Shown here: positions 1-7,197 of the stretch, in pieces
Numbering within the stretch: the stretch's first letter is position 1
Layout: each line of letters opens with the position of its first letter
Assembly: GCA_026002305.1 (NCBI GenBank)
Contig: BOBI01000037.1
Location: 1 to 16,114 of the forward strand
From: Spirochaetia bacterium
GTDB lineage: Bacteria; Spirochaetota; Spirochaetia; Treponematales; Breznakiellaceae
Direction of reading: 5' to 3'
Length of the DNA: 16,114 bases
Program-made: the position numbers and the translations under genes
Notes under the pieces: generated by a model
Told to the model about the DNA's origin: nothing
Databases searched by the model: none
Seen by the model: only the letters and a program-made list of their open reading frames with translations

Positions 1-1466
1 CATCCTCGCAGAATCAGGATGCCAATGACGAAGCCTGGTACCAGAGATTCGATAACGGGGATATATATTACTACGGCAACAAATACGGCACACATTATGT
101 CCGGCCCGTGCGCGCCTTTTTAGCCACACCGGAACCGACAGACTCACCGGAGCCGGAACCGACAGCAACACCGACAGACACTCCAACGCCGGCACCGTCG
201 GGTACGCCAACTTCAACACCGTCTAGCACATCGACAGCCTCGCCGGAACCTTCTCCGACACCTAGTTCTACGCCGTCGGGTTCACCAACAGCGTCCGCCT
301 CGCCAACACCGACGGCAACTCCTACAGTAACGGCAACTCCTACAGTAACGGCAACTCCTACAGTAACGGCAACTCCTACGGTAACGGCAACTCCTACGGT
401 AACGGCAACTCCGACGGTAACGGCAACTCCGACGGTAACGGCAACTCCGACGGTAACGGCGACTCCGACGGTAACGGCAACTCCGGCGGTAACGGCAACT
501 CCGACAGCTACCGATCCAAGTCGTGTAGGTTATACAATTAACGGCGATTTAGCTGCCGCTAAAGCACAAAAAAATATTTACCTGAAATTTGTTGGTTTAC
601 CGGCAGTGCCGGTAAATGCGGCAAGCGTAACCGCCGGTTTTAACGCGCTGCATAGTTATATCCAGGACAACCCTTCTGCCATTGGGGATCTTATCAAACT
701 AGGCGACTATATTGACCTACATTCACTTTATGTTGAGGGGGATACAGGCCAACCGGAAAACGCAGATTACGGATACATTAACGCAACAGAAAATATCAAT
801 GCTACCATATCTGCTGGTAGTATCTCACACGGCAAATTGCTGCGCCTTATTGTGGTGGGCATCAATTCATTTAACTATACTGGCGGCACTTATACCGGCA
901 ATGGCAACAACACGCCGCACGTGGTGTTTCATTTTCAGAATAGCCCCGGCGAACATTATATGAATCCTGAAAGTTACAATACAACCGGCTATTTAGGCAG
1001 CGCAATGCGAAAATATCTGGTTCCTGTCGAAACCTCGCACCCGCTTGGCGAAGGCGGGGGTAATTTTTTAACAGGGTTGGTAAGCGCGGGAGTGCCCAAT
1101 GAGGTTCTTTGGGCGCCAATCCGCGTTGTGGCAAGCAGAGGAAACGAAACGCCGGAACCACAGACAATTACCGACAAATTATGGCTGCCAACTGAAAGGG
1201 AGATGTTCGGGAACGGTACTTCTTATGCTGGTGGCGGCCCATGGTCGGTAACTGACATTGAGACTGCTGCGAATCAAACAAGTTTTACGGGATTTTATGG
1301 TAATGAAACTCGTAAAAAAGCTGGTGATTCTTCCTACTATTGGCTGGCTTCACCGCGTTTTAATGGCGCGTCTAGCTTTTGTGTTGTCGGCAACAACGGT
1401 GGTAATGCCGGCTACAACGGTGCTAGTTTGAGCGGCGGCGTTGCCCCAGTTTTCTGTGTTAAATAG
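1..1466 (+). CDS. Surface-type protein, 5'-truncated: DUF1566-like tail, Thr/Pro linker, DUF6273-like C-terminal domain
   Basis: The reading frame is open from the left edge (first full codon at base 3) to TAG at 1464-1466, so the true start lies outside the window; the valine codon at 108 is internal. The first ~37 residues, with AWYQRFDNG and ending HYVRPVRAF, look like the end of a DUF1566 (Lcl C-terminal) domain. A linker of about 130 residues made almost only of T, P, S, A, E and V follows, containing ten TVTATP-type units. The last ~320 residues form a domain with WLPTEREMF, YYWLASP and GVAPVFCV, the pattern of DUF6273 and of C-type-lectin/FGE-like folds. Such proteins are usually exported ligand-binding proteins; the signal peptide would be outside the window. 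Function is unknown. Domain names come from recalled motifs, not a search. Confidence 0.8.
   Translation, partial: SSQNQDANDEAWYQRFDNGDIYYYGNKYGTHYVRPVRAFLATPEPTDSPEPEPTATPTDTPTPAPSGTPTSTPSSTSTASPEPSPTPSSTPSGSPTASASPTPTATPTVTATPTVTATPTVTATPTVTATPTVTATPTVTATPTVTATPTVTATPTVTATPAVTATPTATDPSRVGYTINGDLAAAKAQKNIYLKFVGLPAVPVNAASVTAGFNALHSYIQDNPSAIGDLIKLGDYIDLHSLYVEGDTGQPENADYGYINATENINATISAGSISHGKLLRLIVVGINSFNYTGGTYTGNGNNTPHVVFHFQNSPGEHYMNPESYNTTGYLGSAMRKYLVPVETSHPLGEGGGNFLTGLVSAGVPNEVLWAPIRVVASRGNETPEPQTITDKLWLPTEREMFGNGTSYAGGGPWSVTDIETAANQTSFTGFYGNETRKKAGDSSYYWLASPRFNGASSFCVVGNNGGNAGYNGASLSGGVAPVFCVK
324..503 (+). repeat. Ten tandem 18-bp in-frame repeats encoding TVTATP
   Basis: Ten exact-length 18-bp units (ACN GTA ACG GCN ACT CCN) run without a gap; the last encodes AVTATP. 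Third-position variants are graded along the array: CCT ACA in the first units, CCT ACG in the middle, CCG ACG later. This is what stepwise duplication by slippage or unequal recombination leaves. Because the unit is a multiple of three, copy-number change would alter linker length without breaking the frame. Confidence 0.95.
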
Positions 1467-1500
1467 CATAGTCTAGTAAAACTATCGGCTAACCGAATCA

Positions 1501-1526
1501 CCGCGCCGTTTGGCGCGGGGGTTTTT
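1501..1526 (+). terminator. Rho-independent terminator after the surface-protein gene
   Basis: A 7-bp perfect G+C stem (CCGCGCC at 1501-1507, GGCGCGG at 1512-1518) with loop GTTT is followed by GGG and five T residues. It lies 35 bases after the stop codon of the upstream gene and nothing else nearby would need it. Confidence 0.85.
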
Positions 1527-1573
1527 ATTATTTTCATTAACCATGCCTGATCGGTGCCATGCACTTTTTTTTG

Positions 1574-1634
1574 TGCGCAAAGGACGCGGAGCTTTTGTAT
1601 GTAAATTTTCCAAATTTCTCTGCGGTCTTGCGTG
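1574..1634. repeat. Imperfect palindromic intergenic element
   Basis: The arm at about 1574-1591 (GCGCAAAGGACGCGGAG) pairs imperfectly with the arm at about 1617-1634 (CTCTGCGGTCTTGCGTG) around an A/T-rich centre. It resembles a class of short intergenic palindromes built from GCAAAG and CTCTGCG blocks seen in many genomes (general recollection). No gene is associated with it. Confidence 0.5.
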
Positions 1635-1662
1635 AAACGCGAAGTGGAAGGAGGCTTCTTTT

Positions 1663-1974
1663 GTTAATTGTCAATTGTTAATTATCAATTGATCTTCCCT
1701 ATGTTAGCGTCAAATGCGTTTTTCCTGTTTATGCCGGGAAAGGCGGCGTGCGGTTTGTGGGTCAGAGGCATTTTTATTTCTGCATTTGTCGGAACGGCGG
1801 TAAAAGGTCAAAGGTTCTATAGCGTAGCGTGAAGGATGTATTTGTTCGGGAAAATTAGTACGAATGGGGGAAACAGCTATCGCTGTTTTTCTATGTTCTT
1901 AAATCCAATACGCTCCTGCGTTATGCGAGTTAAAAAGCTACTGGTGATCAAAGAAAAGATAACGGCTCGATAGC
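1663..1974 (+). repeat. Dispersed repeat, copy A
   Basis: It starts with an A/T tract of repeated TCAATT/GTTAATT words (1663-1690). From 1698 it shares with copy B (from 1976) the blocks CCTATGTTAGCGTCAAATGC, GGCGGCGTGCGG, CATTTTTATTTCTGCATTTG, GTCAAAGGTTCTATAGCG and, at the far end, TACTGGTGATCAA. It carries about 80 bases that B lacks (roughly 1831-1912), which include a perfect 7-bp hairpin (AAACAGC 1871-1877 / GCTGTTT 1882-1888). The block 1663-1756 recurs in reverse orientation at 14381-14487. No credible open reading frame is present. Confidence 0.8.
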
Positions 1975-1975
1975 C

Positions 1976-2166
1976 CCTATGTTAGCGTCAAATGCGTTTT
2001 TCCTGCTTTTGTTATATAGGCGGCGTGCGGCCTCTGCGCAGAGGCATTTTTATTTCTGCATTTGCCGGAATGGCGGTAAAAAGTCAAAGGTTCTATAGCG
2101 AAGCGTATTGCGTAATGCGGACCAAAAAGTTACTGGTGATCAAGGAAAAAACAACGTTCCGATAGC
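1976..2166 (+). repeat. Dispersed repeat, copy B (tandem with A)
   Basis: Directly follows copy A in the same orientation and repeats its conserved blocks in order, with scattered substitutions and without A's central 80-base insertion. It includes its own short inverted repeat, CCTCTGCGCAGAGG (about 2032-2045). It faces copy C at 2178, so the two could form a long imperfect hairpin. Confidence 0.8.
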
Positions 2167-2177
2167 ACTAACGCGGA

Positions 2178-2300
2178 GCTATAGGTTCTTTGACCTTTTA
2201 CCGTTTTTGTTTGTAATACAGAAATAAAAATGTTTTTGTAGATCATGCCGCACGCCGTTTTTGTGTTAAAGGCAGAAAAAATGTATTTGGAGCGGCGTGC
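2178..2300 (-). repeat. Dispersed repeat, copy C (inverted)
   Basis: Its reverse complement aligns with the middle of copies A and B: the CGGCGTGCGGC, CATTTTTATTTCTG and GGTCAAAG-CTATAGC blocks occur in the same order. Its distal part (about 2255-2294), with GGCAGAAAAAATGTATTTGG, recurs in opposite orientation at 14138-14180 and 14551-14590. With A and B it fills the gene-free stretch between the surface-protein terminator and cysS. Confidence 0.75.
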
Positions 2301-2360
2301 AGAATTAAAAGCTATATGCCCTAATGGTGCGCCTTGATTTTTAGGCGGTTCTTTAGCATA

Positions 2361-2389
2361 GTTGTATAATGACCCTGTCATTATACAAC
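2361..2389. promoter_or_regulatory. Perfect 12-bp dyad enclosing the cysS start codon
   Basis: GTTGTATAATGA (2361-2372), a CCCTG centre (2373-2377) and TCATTATACAAC (2378-2389) form a perfect inverted repeat. The cysS ATG (2369-2371) lies in the left arm. In mRNA this would be a 12-bp stem with a 5-nt loop hiding the start codon; in DNA it could be a repressor operator. The TATAAT at 2365-2370 inside the arm also resembles a -10 box, although it overlaps the ATG. No Shine-Dalgarno is visible upstream. The role is inferred; the symmetry is directly visible. Confidence 0.7.
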
Positions 2390-3808
2390 ACATTAGGACG
2401 TAAGGTAGAGGAATTTAAGCCTCTTAACGCGAATAAAGTCGGCTTTTACGGGTGCGGACCTACAGTTTATAATTACGCGCATATCGGGAATCTCCGCGCC
2501 TATGTTACGCATGACATTCTGGTTCGCATATTGCGCCGTCTTAACTTTGATGTAACGCACGTAATGAATGTTACCGATGTTGGGCATTTATCGGGTGATA
2601 ATGACACAGGCGACGATAAAATGCTGAAAAGTGCCGAGGAGCGGGGGAAATCTGTTCTTGAGGTTGCCGATTTTTATACAAAAGCCTTTTTTAATGATAC
2701 CGAAAGATTAATGATTGCGCGTCCTAACGTTATTTGCAAAGCAACCGAACATATTGGCGAGATGATTTCCCTTATCAAAAGGATTGAGGCAAACGGGTAT
2801 ACATATTTAAGCGGCGGAAACCTTTACTTTGATATTGCGAAATTCAAATCCTACGGAGAGCTTGCCAATCTCCGCCTTGATGAGTTAAAAGCGGGCGCCA
2901 GAACGGAAGTTGACGGTTTTAAACGGAATCCGGGCGACTTTGTTTTGTGGTTTACAAAGAGCAAGTTTGAAAATCAGGCATTGCAATGGGATAGCCCCTG
3001 GGGGCGCGGCTATCCGGGCTGGCATATTGAATGTTCCGCTATGAGCATAAAATATTTAGGCGAGCAGTTTGATATTCACTCAGGCGGTATCGATCATATT
3101 CAAATACACCATACAAACGAAATTGCCCAGAGCGAAGCGGCAACCAACAAACACCCTTGGGTGAAATACTGGGTGCACAATGAATTTTTGGTTCTTGACA
3201 GGGGCAAGATGTCAAAATCAACAGGCAGTTTTATCACCCTTCAAAATCTTATTGATGCCGGTTACGATCCTCTTGATTACCGCTATTTTCTATTAGGCGG
3301 GCATTACCGCAGTCAATTACAATTTTCCTTTGAAAGTTTAGACGGTGCAAAGAACGCCAGAAAATCCCTGCTTAATATCTTGAAGGCGCTTTACGATAAA
3401 GCGGGAAAACCCGCTGCGGACAGCCTAAGGGGGGGCGCGACCGGCAAGGCTGCCGAATACATTGAAGTTTTCGAAACAGCCCTGGGTGATAATCTTAATA
3501 CCCCCCGTGCGCTTTCCTCGTTATGGACCCTTATAAAAGACAACGGCATTCCCGCACGCGGTATTATTGCCGCCGTTTTCGATATGGATACGGTTTTGGG
3601 TCTTAACCTTGAAAAAATATTGAGTGCCGCGGATCAAACCTCCGTTGACGAAAACAAGAAAGCCGGGATAGAGGCGCTTGTTTTGCGGCGAACCGAGGCT
3701 AAAAAAGCAAAAGATTTTAAAACGGCGGATGACATTCGTGATGAATTAAAACAAAAAGGTGTTATTCTTGAAGATACACCCAAGGGAACCATCTGGAAGC
3801 TAATATAG
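2369..3808 (+). CDS. cysS: Cysteinyl-tRNA synthetase
   Basis: Cytoplasmic class I aminoacyl-tRNA synthetase that charges tRNA-Cys with cysteine using ATP. At 479 residues it has the usual length. The sequence shows the N-terminal LYNTLGRK opening, the zinc-ligand cysteine C29 in YGCGPTVYNYAHIGN, the HIGN nucleotide-binding signature at 38-41, WHIECSAM with C222, the HHTNE segment at 247-251 supplying the remaining zinc ligands, and KMSKS at 280-284. The family more often has HHENE; HHTNE appears to be a tolerated variant. ATG 2369 is the only plausible start, because an in-frame stop lies at 2354-2356 and the protein opens directly into the conserved region. No ribosome binding site is visible, and the ATG sits inside a perfect dyad. 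It is monocistronic by spacing: repeats upstream and a 58-base gap before the sigma-factor gene. Confidence 0.97.
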   Translation: MTLSLYNTLGRKVEEFKPLNANKVGFYGCGPTVYNYAHIGNLRAYVTHDILVRILRRLNFDVTHVMNVTDVGHLSGDNDTGDDKMLKSAEERGKSVLEVADFYTKAFFNDTERLMIARPNVICKATEHIGEMISLIKRIEANGYTYLSGGNLYFDIAKFKSYGELANLRLDELKAGARTEVDGFKRNPGDFVLWFTKSKFENQALQWDSPWGRGYPGWHIECSAMSIKYLGEQFDIHSGGIDHIQIHHTNEIAQSEAATNKHPWVKYWVHNEFLVLDRGKMSKSTGSFITLQNLIDAGYDPLDYRYFLLGGHYRSQLQFSFESLDGAKNARKSLLNILKALYDKAGKPAADSLRGGATGKAAEYIEVFETALGDNLNTPRALSSLWTLIKDNGIPARGIIAAVFDMDTVLGLNLEKILSAADQTSVDENKKAGIEALVLRRTEAKKAKDFKTADDIRDELKQKGVILEDTPKGTIWKLI

Positions 3809-3830
3809 TGCCTCAGTTTTTTTCAACCAT

Positions 3831-3845
3831 AAATTGTAACAATTT
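3831..3845. promoter_or_regulatory. Perfect 7-bp palindrome upstream of the sigma-factor operon
   Basis: AAATTGT (3831-3837), a central A, then ACAATTT (3839-3845) form a perfect inverted repeat 21 bases before the sigma-factor ATG. Its position in the short 58-base leader makes it a candidate operator or promoter element for the operon. A/T-rich palindromes of this size also arise by chance, so confidence is low. No clear ECF-type -35/-10 pair could be placed with certainty. Confidence 0.35.
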
Positions 3846-3866
3846 TCATAAAGGTTTGTTTTAATT

Positions 3867-4400
3867 ATGGAAATGAACGAAGGAATGCCGCTAACGGACT
3901 TTCAAAAACTCTACGAAACGGTGTTCCCAATTCTTTTTCGTGTGGCTTTTCGCATTGCCGGAACAGAAGATGCCGCGGAAGACCTTTGCCAGGAAGCGCT
4001 TTTTCGATTATACGAAAAAAAAATGGTTTTCCCTAACCTGGAGGAAGCAAAATATTGGCTCCTGCGGGTTGTAAAAAACGCGTCCCTTAATTACGCAAAA
4101 CGAAAAGACAGAGAGCGCAAGGTGTATCAAAAAGCGTTCAGGGAAGAACACCGTGTGGAAGAAAGCGGTGAAGATACACTTATTAAGAAAGAGGAAGCGG
4201 AGAACGTTAAAGAAGCGTTAAAGCTGTTACCGGAAAATTTAAGAGCGGTGTTGATTTTAAAAGAATATGCCGAATTAAATTATAAAGAGATCGGTAAAAC
4301 ACTGGGTATAAGTGAAGGTAATGTCAAGGTGCGTGTGTTTCGCGCACGTGAGCGTTTAAGCGCAATCTTGCAAAAAAGGGAAAAAAATGATGTGTCCTGA
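3867..4400 (+). CDS. ECF-family RNA polymerase sigma factor
   Basis: A 177-residue extracytoplasmic-function sigma factor. Sigma region 2 spans about residues 13-82 (FQKLYETVFPILFRVAFRI, then EDAAEDLCQEALFRLY and YWLLRVVKNASLNYAKR). Region 4 spans about 116-167 (LPENLRAVLILKEY, then YKEIGKTLGISEGNVKVRVFRARERL, a helix-turn-helix that reads the -35 element). There is no region 1.1 or 3, as expected for this class. It should direct RNA polymerase to a small regulon, probably including this operon. Its last 14 bases overlap the anti-sigma gene, the classical paired arrangement. Met1, Met3 and Met7 are all possible starts; Met1 has AAAGG 12 bases upstream. Confidence 0.93.
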   Translation: MEMNEGMPLTDFQKLYETVFPILFRVAFRIAGTEDAAEDLCQEALFRLYEKKMVFPNLEEAKYWLLRVVKNASLNYAKRKDRERKVYQKAFREEHRVEESGEDTLIKKEEAENVKEALKLLPENLRAVLILKEYAELNYKEIGKTLGISEGNVKVRVFRARERLSAILQKREKNDVS

Positions 4401-5031
4401 TAAACAAATGCTTTCGTTGTTCTTTGACAATGAACTGCCGTCTCCGTGGAAAGAAAAACTGGAAGCTCATGTCGAAAAATGCCCGCGGTGTAAAGAAATA
4501 CTGAATGTGTACAAGGGCGTGTCTACAGGTCTTCAAAATAGCGGGAAACTTGATAGCGCCTCCGTGGCCGCCGCGCAAGACCGGCTCTGGAATAAAATTA
4601 GAAACACCATTGATATTGATATTGATATTGGTATTGATGATTTTGACGCCGGTAAAAAAAGCAAAACTGTTTTCCAAAAAAGAATGTGGTCAAGGTCGAT
4701 AGAAGTGCCGGTGCCTTTCGCCGCTGCCGCCGCAGCATTGGCGGTGCTTTTCTTTGCGTTCCTGCTTACAAGGACAACACCGGTTGATGAAAAATACGCG
4801 GCCACCCCGATTATAGCAGAATCGGAAGTTGACGGCGCGGTTTTCCCCGCCGGTTTTGATGCGGCTTCTTCAACACTTCCGGCAAATATGGCGGATATTT
4901 TACGTTATCTTGAAACAGACGAGTCAAATGATATTGTTATTGTAAAATTACCGGAAAAGAAAAAATTTATACGTTACGGGGAGCCTACCATGTTAAAAGC
5001 ATCTGATTATCCGGGGAGTGTTAAGCATTGA
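4387..5031 (+). CDS. Zinc-finger anti-sigma factor, single membrane span
   Basis: A 214-residue protein with an N-terminal anti-sigma zinc finger (zf-HC2 type): H28, C32 and C35 in HVEKCPRC, after a CPDKQMLSLFFDNELP segment typical of the fold. A single hydrophobic segment at about 107-128 (VPVPFAAAAAALAVLFFAFLL) would anchor it in the inner membrane, leaving ~85 residues outside. It should bind and hold the upstream sigma factor until an envelope signal releases it. Residues 75-84 are an Ile-Asp run encoded by a 6-bp microsatellite. The start overlaps the sigma gene by 14 bases, with AAAGGG upstream, and the stop overlaps the next gene by 4 bases, so translational coupling is likely. Confidence 0.9.
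   Translation: MMCPDKQMLSLFFDNELPSPWKEKLEAHVEKCPRCKEILNVYKGVSTGLQNSGKLDSASVAAAQDRLWNKIRNTIDIDIDIGIDDFDAGKKSKTVFQKRMWSRSIEVPVPFAAAAAALAVLFFAFLLTRTTPVDEKYAATPIIAESEVDGAVFPAGFDAASSTLPANMADILRYLETDESNDIVIVKLPEKKKFIRYGEPTMLKASDYPGSVKH
4609..4638 (+). repeat. Hexanucleotide microsatellite (GATATT) in the anti-sigma gene
   Basis: Three exact and further degenerate copies of a 6-bp GATATT-type unit encode alternating Ile and Asp residues between the zinc finger and the membrane span. Slippage would change linker length in steps of two residues without a frameshift. Confidence 0.75.
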
Positions 5032-5564
5032 TATACCGGAATATTAACGGTTATAAGAGAAATATTCTCAGGGTATTTTTCTTTGTGTTCGCGGCAACTT
5101 CTATTGTGACGGCGCAGGACGCATCGGATGTGTCGTCCAAAGAACAAACGCGGTATAATAATAGGGAACACGGAATTATTCTGAAAATGATAACCCGTGT
5201 TCTTGATCAAGATAAAACAGTTACGTGGAATTCGGATTCACAAAAAACTACAATTCCCGGGCGTCCGGTTGGTTTAAAAATTGCCGGCGACAATGTGGCG
5301 GTTTCGATCCAGTTTACCCCTTACCCGCGCCGTAATGGTAATGGTGTTCTTGTAGCGCAAAGTCAAATTTGGGTGGAAATTCCCGGCGAAGGTATTCAAT
5401 ACCGTACTACAATGCAGACAATTCCGCTTAAATTCGGCGAGCAGGTGTTCTTTTTTCCGCTGGGTAATGGTGCGGAAAGCGCCCATATTGAAATTCAAAT
5501 CGAAATGTCCAGATTTGAAAGCGCCTCTGTTAAAGATAGTTCCGACACTGTAGAATTCAGGTAA
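5028..5564 (+). CDS. Exported protein of unknown function in the sigma operon
   Basis: A 178-residue protein that I do not recognise. Residues 1-29 form a signal peptide: a basic start (YKRNILR), a hydrophobic core (VFFFVFAATSIV) and a probable cleavage site after VTA, before QDAS. The mature part has alternating polar and hydrophobic stretches (VAVSIQFTP, SQIWVEIPG, HIEIQIEMS) suggesting a beta-rich periplasmic or outer-membrane-associated protein. The start is TTG at 5028, sharing TTGA with the anti-sigma stop; GGGGAG at 5013-5018 lies nine bases upstream and decides the choice, since no in-frame ATG precedes the signal peptide. Its stop overlaps the next start by one base (TAATG). Context suggests an envelope component made under the ECF sigma factor. 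Confidence 0.8.
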   Translation: MIYRNINGYKRNILRVFFFVFAATSIVTAQDASDVSSKEQTRYNNREHGIILKMITRVLDQDKTVTWNSDSQKTTIPGRPVGLKIAGDNVAVSIQFTPYPRRNGNGVLVAQSQIWVEIPGEGIQYRTTMQTIPLKFGEQVFFFPLGNGAESAHIEIQIEMSRFESASVKDSSDTVEFR

Positions 5565-7186
5565 TGTACAGGGTTGTTTTTTACATACCAATTATAATTT
5601 ATATCAATTTTTTTCTCATCTGCTGCGGCATTGAAAAACCTTTAATAACCGCGATAGATCCTAAAATCGGTACGCAGGGACAACGTCTAACAATAATGGG
5701 CGAAAATTTCGGCAAGGAAAGAGGGGAGTCGTTTGTTTTGATAGGCGGTGTCATACCGACACAATCATCATACTTTGAATGGACGGATAATAAAATTGTA
5801 CTTCGTGTACCGGATTTTGGTGAATCCGGTTTAATTTATGTGAACCGTAATAATCACAAAAGTAATCCGGTACTTTTTTCAACACAGGCGGCGATGCCCG
5901 CCGTCTCTTTAAAAAAATCGAACAACAGCCTTTTTGTTTCATCGGTTAATCCTTCGGCTGCTTCTGTCGGACAACTTATAACGGTAAACGGCGGCGGGTT
6001 TAATAATTTGAGTGAAGGCAGCGGCGTGTATTTTAGTTGGGGGGTTGAAACCCATGGCTTTCCGATAACTGAAACAGGCGTTCCGATGATTAAAGCGGAA
6101 AACCACTGGGCGGTTTACGAGGCGTGGGACGAACGTGAGATACGTTTGCGTGTTCCAGATGGCGCGTCAAGTGGTATTATAGAAGTGCGTACCCCTCTTG
6201 GAAAGAGTAATAGCATACCGTTTGAGGTATCATACAAAAATAATTCTAAAATAATAAAAAACAAAAAAACTTATTCACTTTTCTATTCCGTAGATATAAA
6301 CATTGAAAAATCCTCGCCTTCCGGCTCGCTTTATGTATGGCTGCCGCGTCCTGTAACAACCGCGTATCAACTAAATAAAGAAGTTTTGAATTTAAATATA
6401 CAGCCTTTTATTAATGATTACCGAGGGACAAGTTTGTTTCGTTTTTTGAATTTGGAAACAAAGGCAAATAGACAAATTGCCGCTTCTTACCTTGTTGATG
6501 TCTACGAAATTGAAACAAAAATAACGGCCGATACCGTTAGACAAAACAATTTAAGTTTAATTGATAAGACGCTTGTTCTGCCTTCAGCATTAATTCCTTC
6601 CGGCAAAAAGGAAATTATAGATTGGGCGAAGCAGGTTACAGGCAGGGAGCAAAACCCTTTTATTAACGCCCGCTCTTTATACCGTGCCATGTTAAAAGAT
6701 ATATCTATAACGTCAACGTTAAAACAAGGCGGTGCGTTAGACGCAATGAATTTAAAGTCGGCGGATCCTTATATGGCAGCCTTACTTTACTGCGCTTTAT
6801 GCCGCGCCGCCGGAATTCCGGCGATTCCGGTTTCCGGTGTGCTTGTTGATAAGAGGCAGCAAACGGTAAATCATTATTGGGTAATGTTTTGGATTGATAA
6901 TTACGGCTGGGTGCCTGTGGACACGGCTCTTGGAGCGGGCGCGGTAAATACACAGTTTAACCTGATTGAAAACCCTGCGGATTATTATTTTGGCAATCTT
7001 GATAATCAGCATATTGCTTTTTCATTTGGCGAGACAGGCCTTTCTCAAATGGATGTTCGCGGGCGCACAATTTCGATGGACAGATCTTACGCGCTTCAAA
7101 ACATTTGGGAAGAATCACTGGGCGGGCTTGAATCCTATTCTACCCATTGGAGTGATATTAATATTACCGGTGTATATTCAAATTAG
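5564..7186 (+). CDS. Probable lipoprotein: two IPT/TIG domains plus transglutaminase-like domain
   Basis: A 540-residue exported protein. The N-terminus has a hydrophobic segment ending FFLICCG, a possible spirochaetal lipobox with C21 (or C20) as the lipidated residue. Two IPT/TIG immunoglobulin-like domains follow, at about 25-106 (ITAIDPKIGTQGQRLTIMGENF) and 125-223 (VSSVNPSAASVGQLITVNGGGF). The C-terminal half resembles the transglutaminase-like superfamily: LCRAAGIPAIPVSGVLVD (412-429), H437 in NHYWVMFW, and GWVPVDTALG with D453. The catalytic Cys normally ~12 residues before the Arg of the RAxGIPA motif seems absent; that stretch reads SADPYMAALLY. The protein may therefore be inactive and act in binding. 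It starts with a one-base overlap on the previous gene and is followed 11 bases later by the UMP kinase gene. Confidence 0.8.
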   Translation: MYRVVFYIPIIIYINFFLICCGIEKPLITAIDPKIGTQGQRLTIMGENFGKERGESFVLIGGVIPTQSSYFEWTDNKIVLRVPDFGESGLIYVNRNNHKSNPVLFSTQAAMPAVSLKKSNNSLFVSSVNPSAASVGQLITVNGGGFNNLSEGSGVYFSWGVETHGFPITETGVPMIKAENHWAVYEAWDEREIRLRVPDGASSGIIEVRTPLGKSNSIPFEVSYKNNSKIIKNKKTYSLFYSVDINIEKSSPSGSLYVWLPRPVTTAYQLNKEVLNLNIQPFINDYRGTSLFRFLNLETKANRQIAASYLVDVYEIETKITADTVRQNNLSLIDKTLVLPSALIPSGKKEIIDWAKQVTGREQNPFINARSLYRAMLKDISITSTLKQGGALDAMNLKSADPYMAALLYCALCRAAGIPAIPVSGVLVDKRQQTVNHYWVMFWIDNYGWVPVDTALGAGAVNTQFNLIENPADYYFGNLDNQHIAFSFGETGLSQMDVRGRTISMDRSYALQNIWEESLGGLESYSTHWSDINITGVYSN

Positions 7187-7192
7187 AGGAGG
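7187..7192 (+). promoter_or_regulatory. Consensus Shine-Dalgarno of the UMP kinase gene
   Basis: A perfect AGGAGG immediately after the preceding stop codon and five bases before ATG 7198 is the strongest ribosome binding site in the window. It suggests efficient independent translation of the kinase within the operon. Confidence 0.85.
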
Positions 7193-7197
7193 CAGGT

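Noticed and set aside
324..503. Regular short repeats as a CRISPR array
   Set aside because: Units are contiguous, without spacers, in frame, and encode TVTATP inside an open coding sequence.
2130..2393. 87-residue minus-strand frame between repeats and cysS
   Set aside because: It lies entirely in dispersed repeat sequence plus the cysS dyad, has no ribosome binding site, and its translation has no recognisable protein character.
3817..3823. Run of T after cysS as a terminator
   Set aside because: No stable stem precedes the T run.
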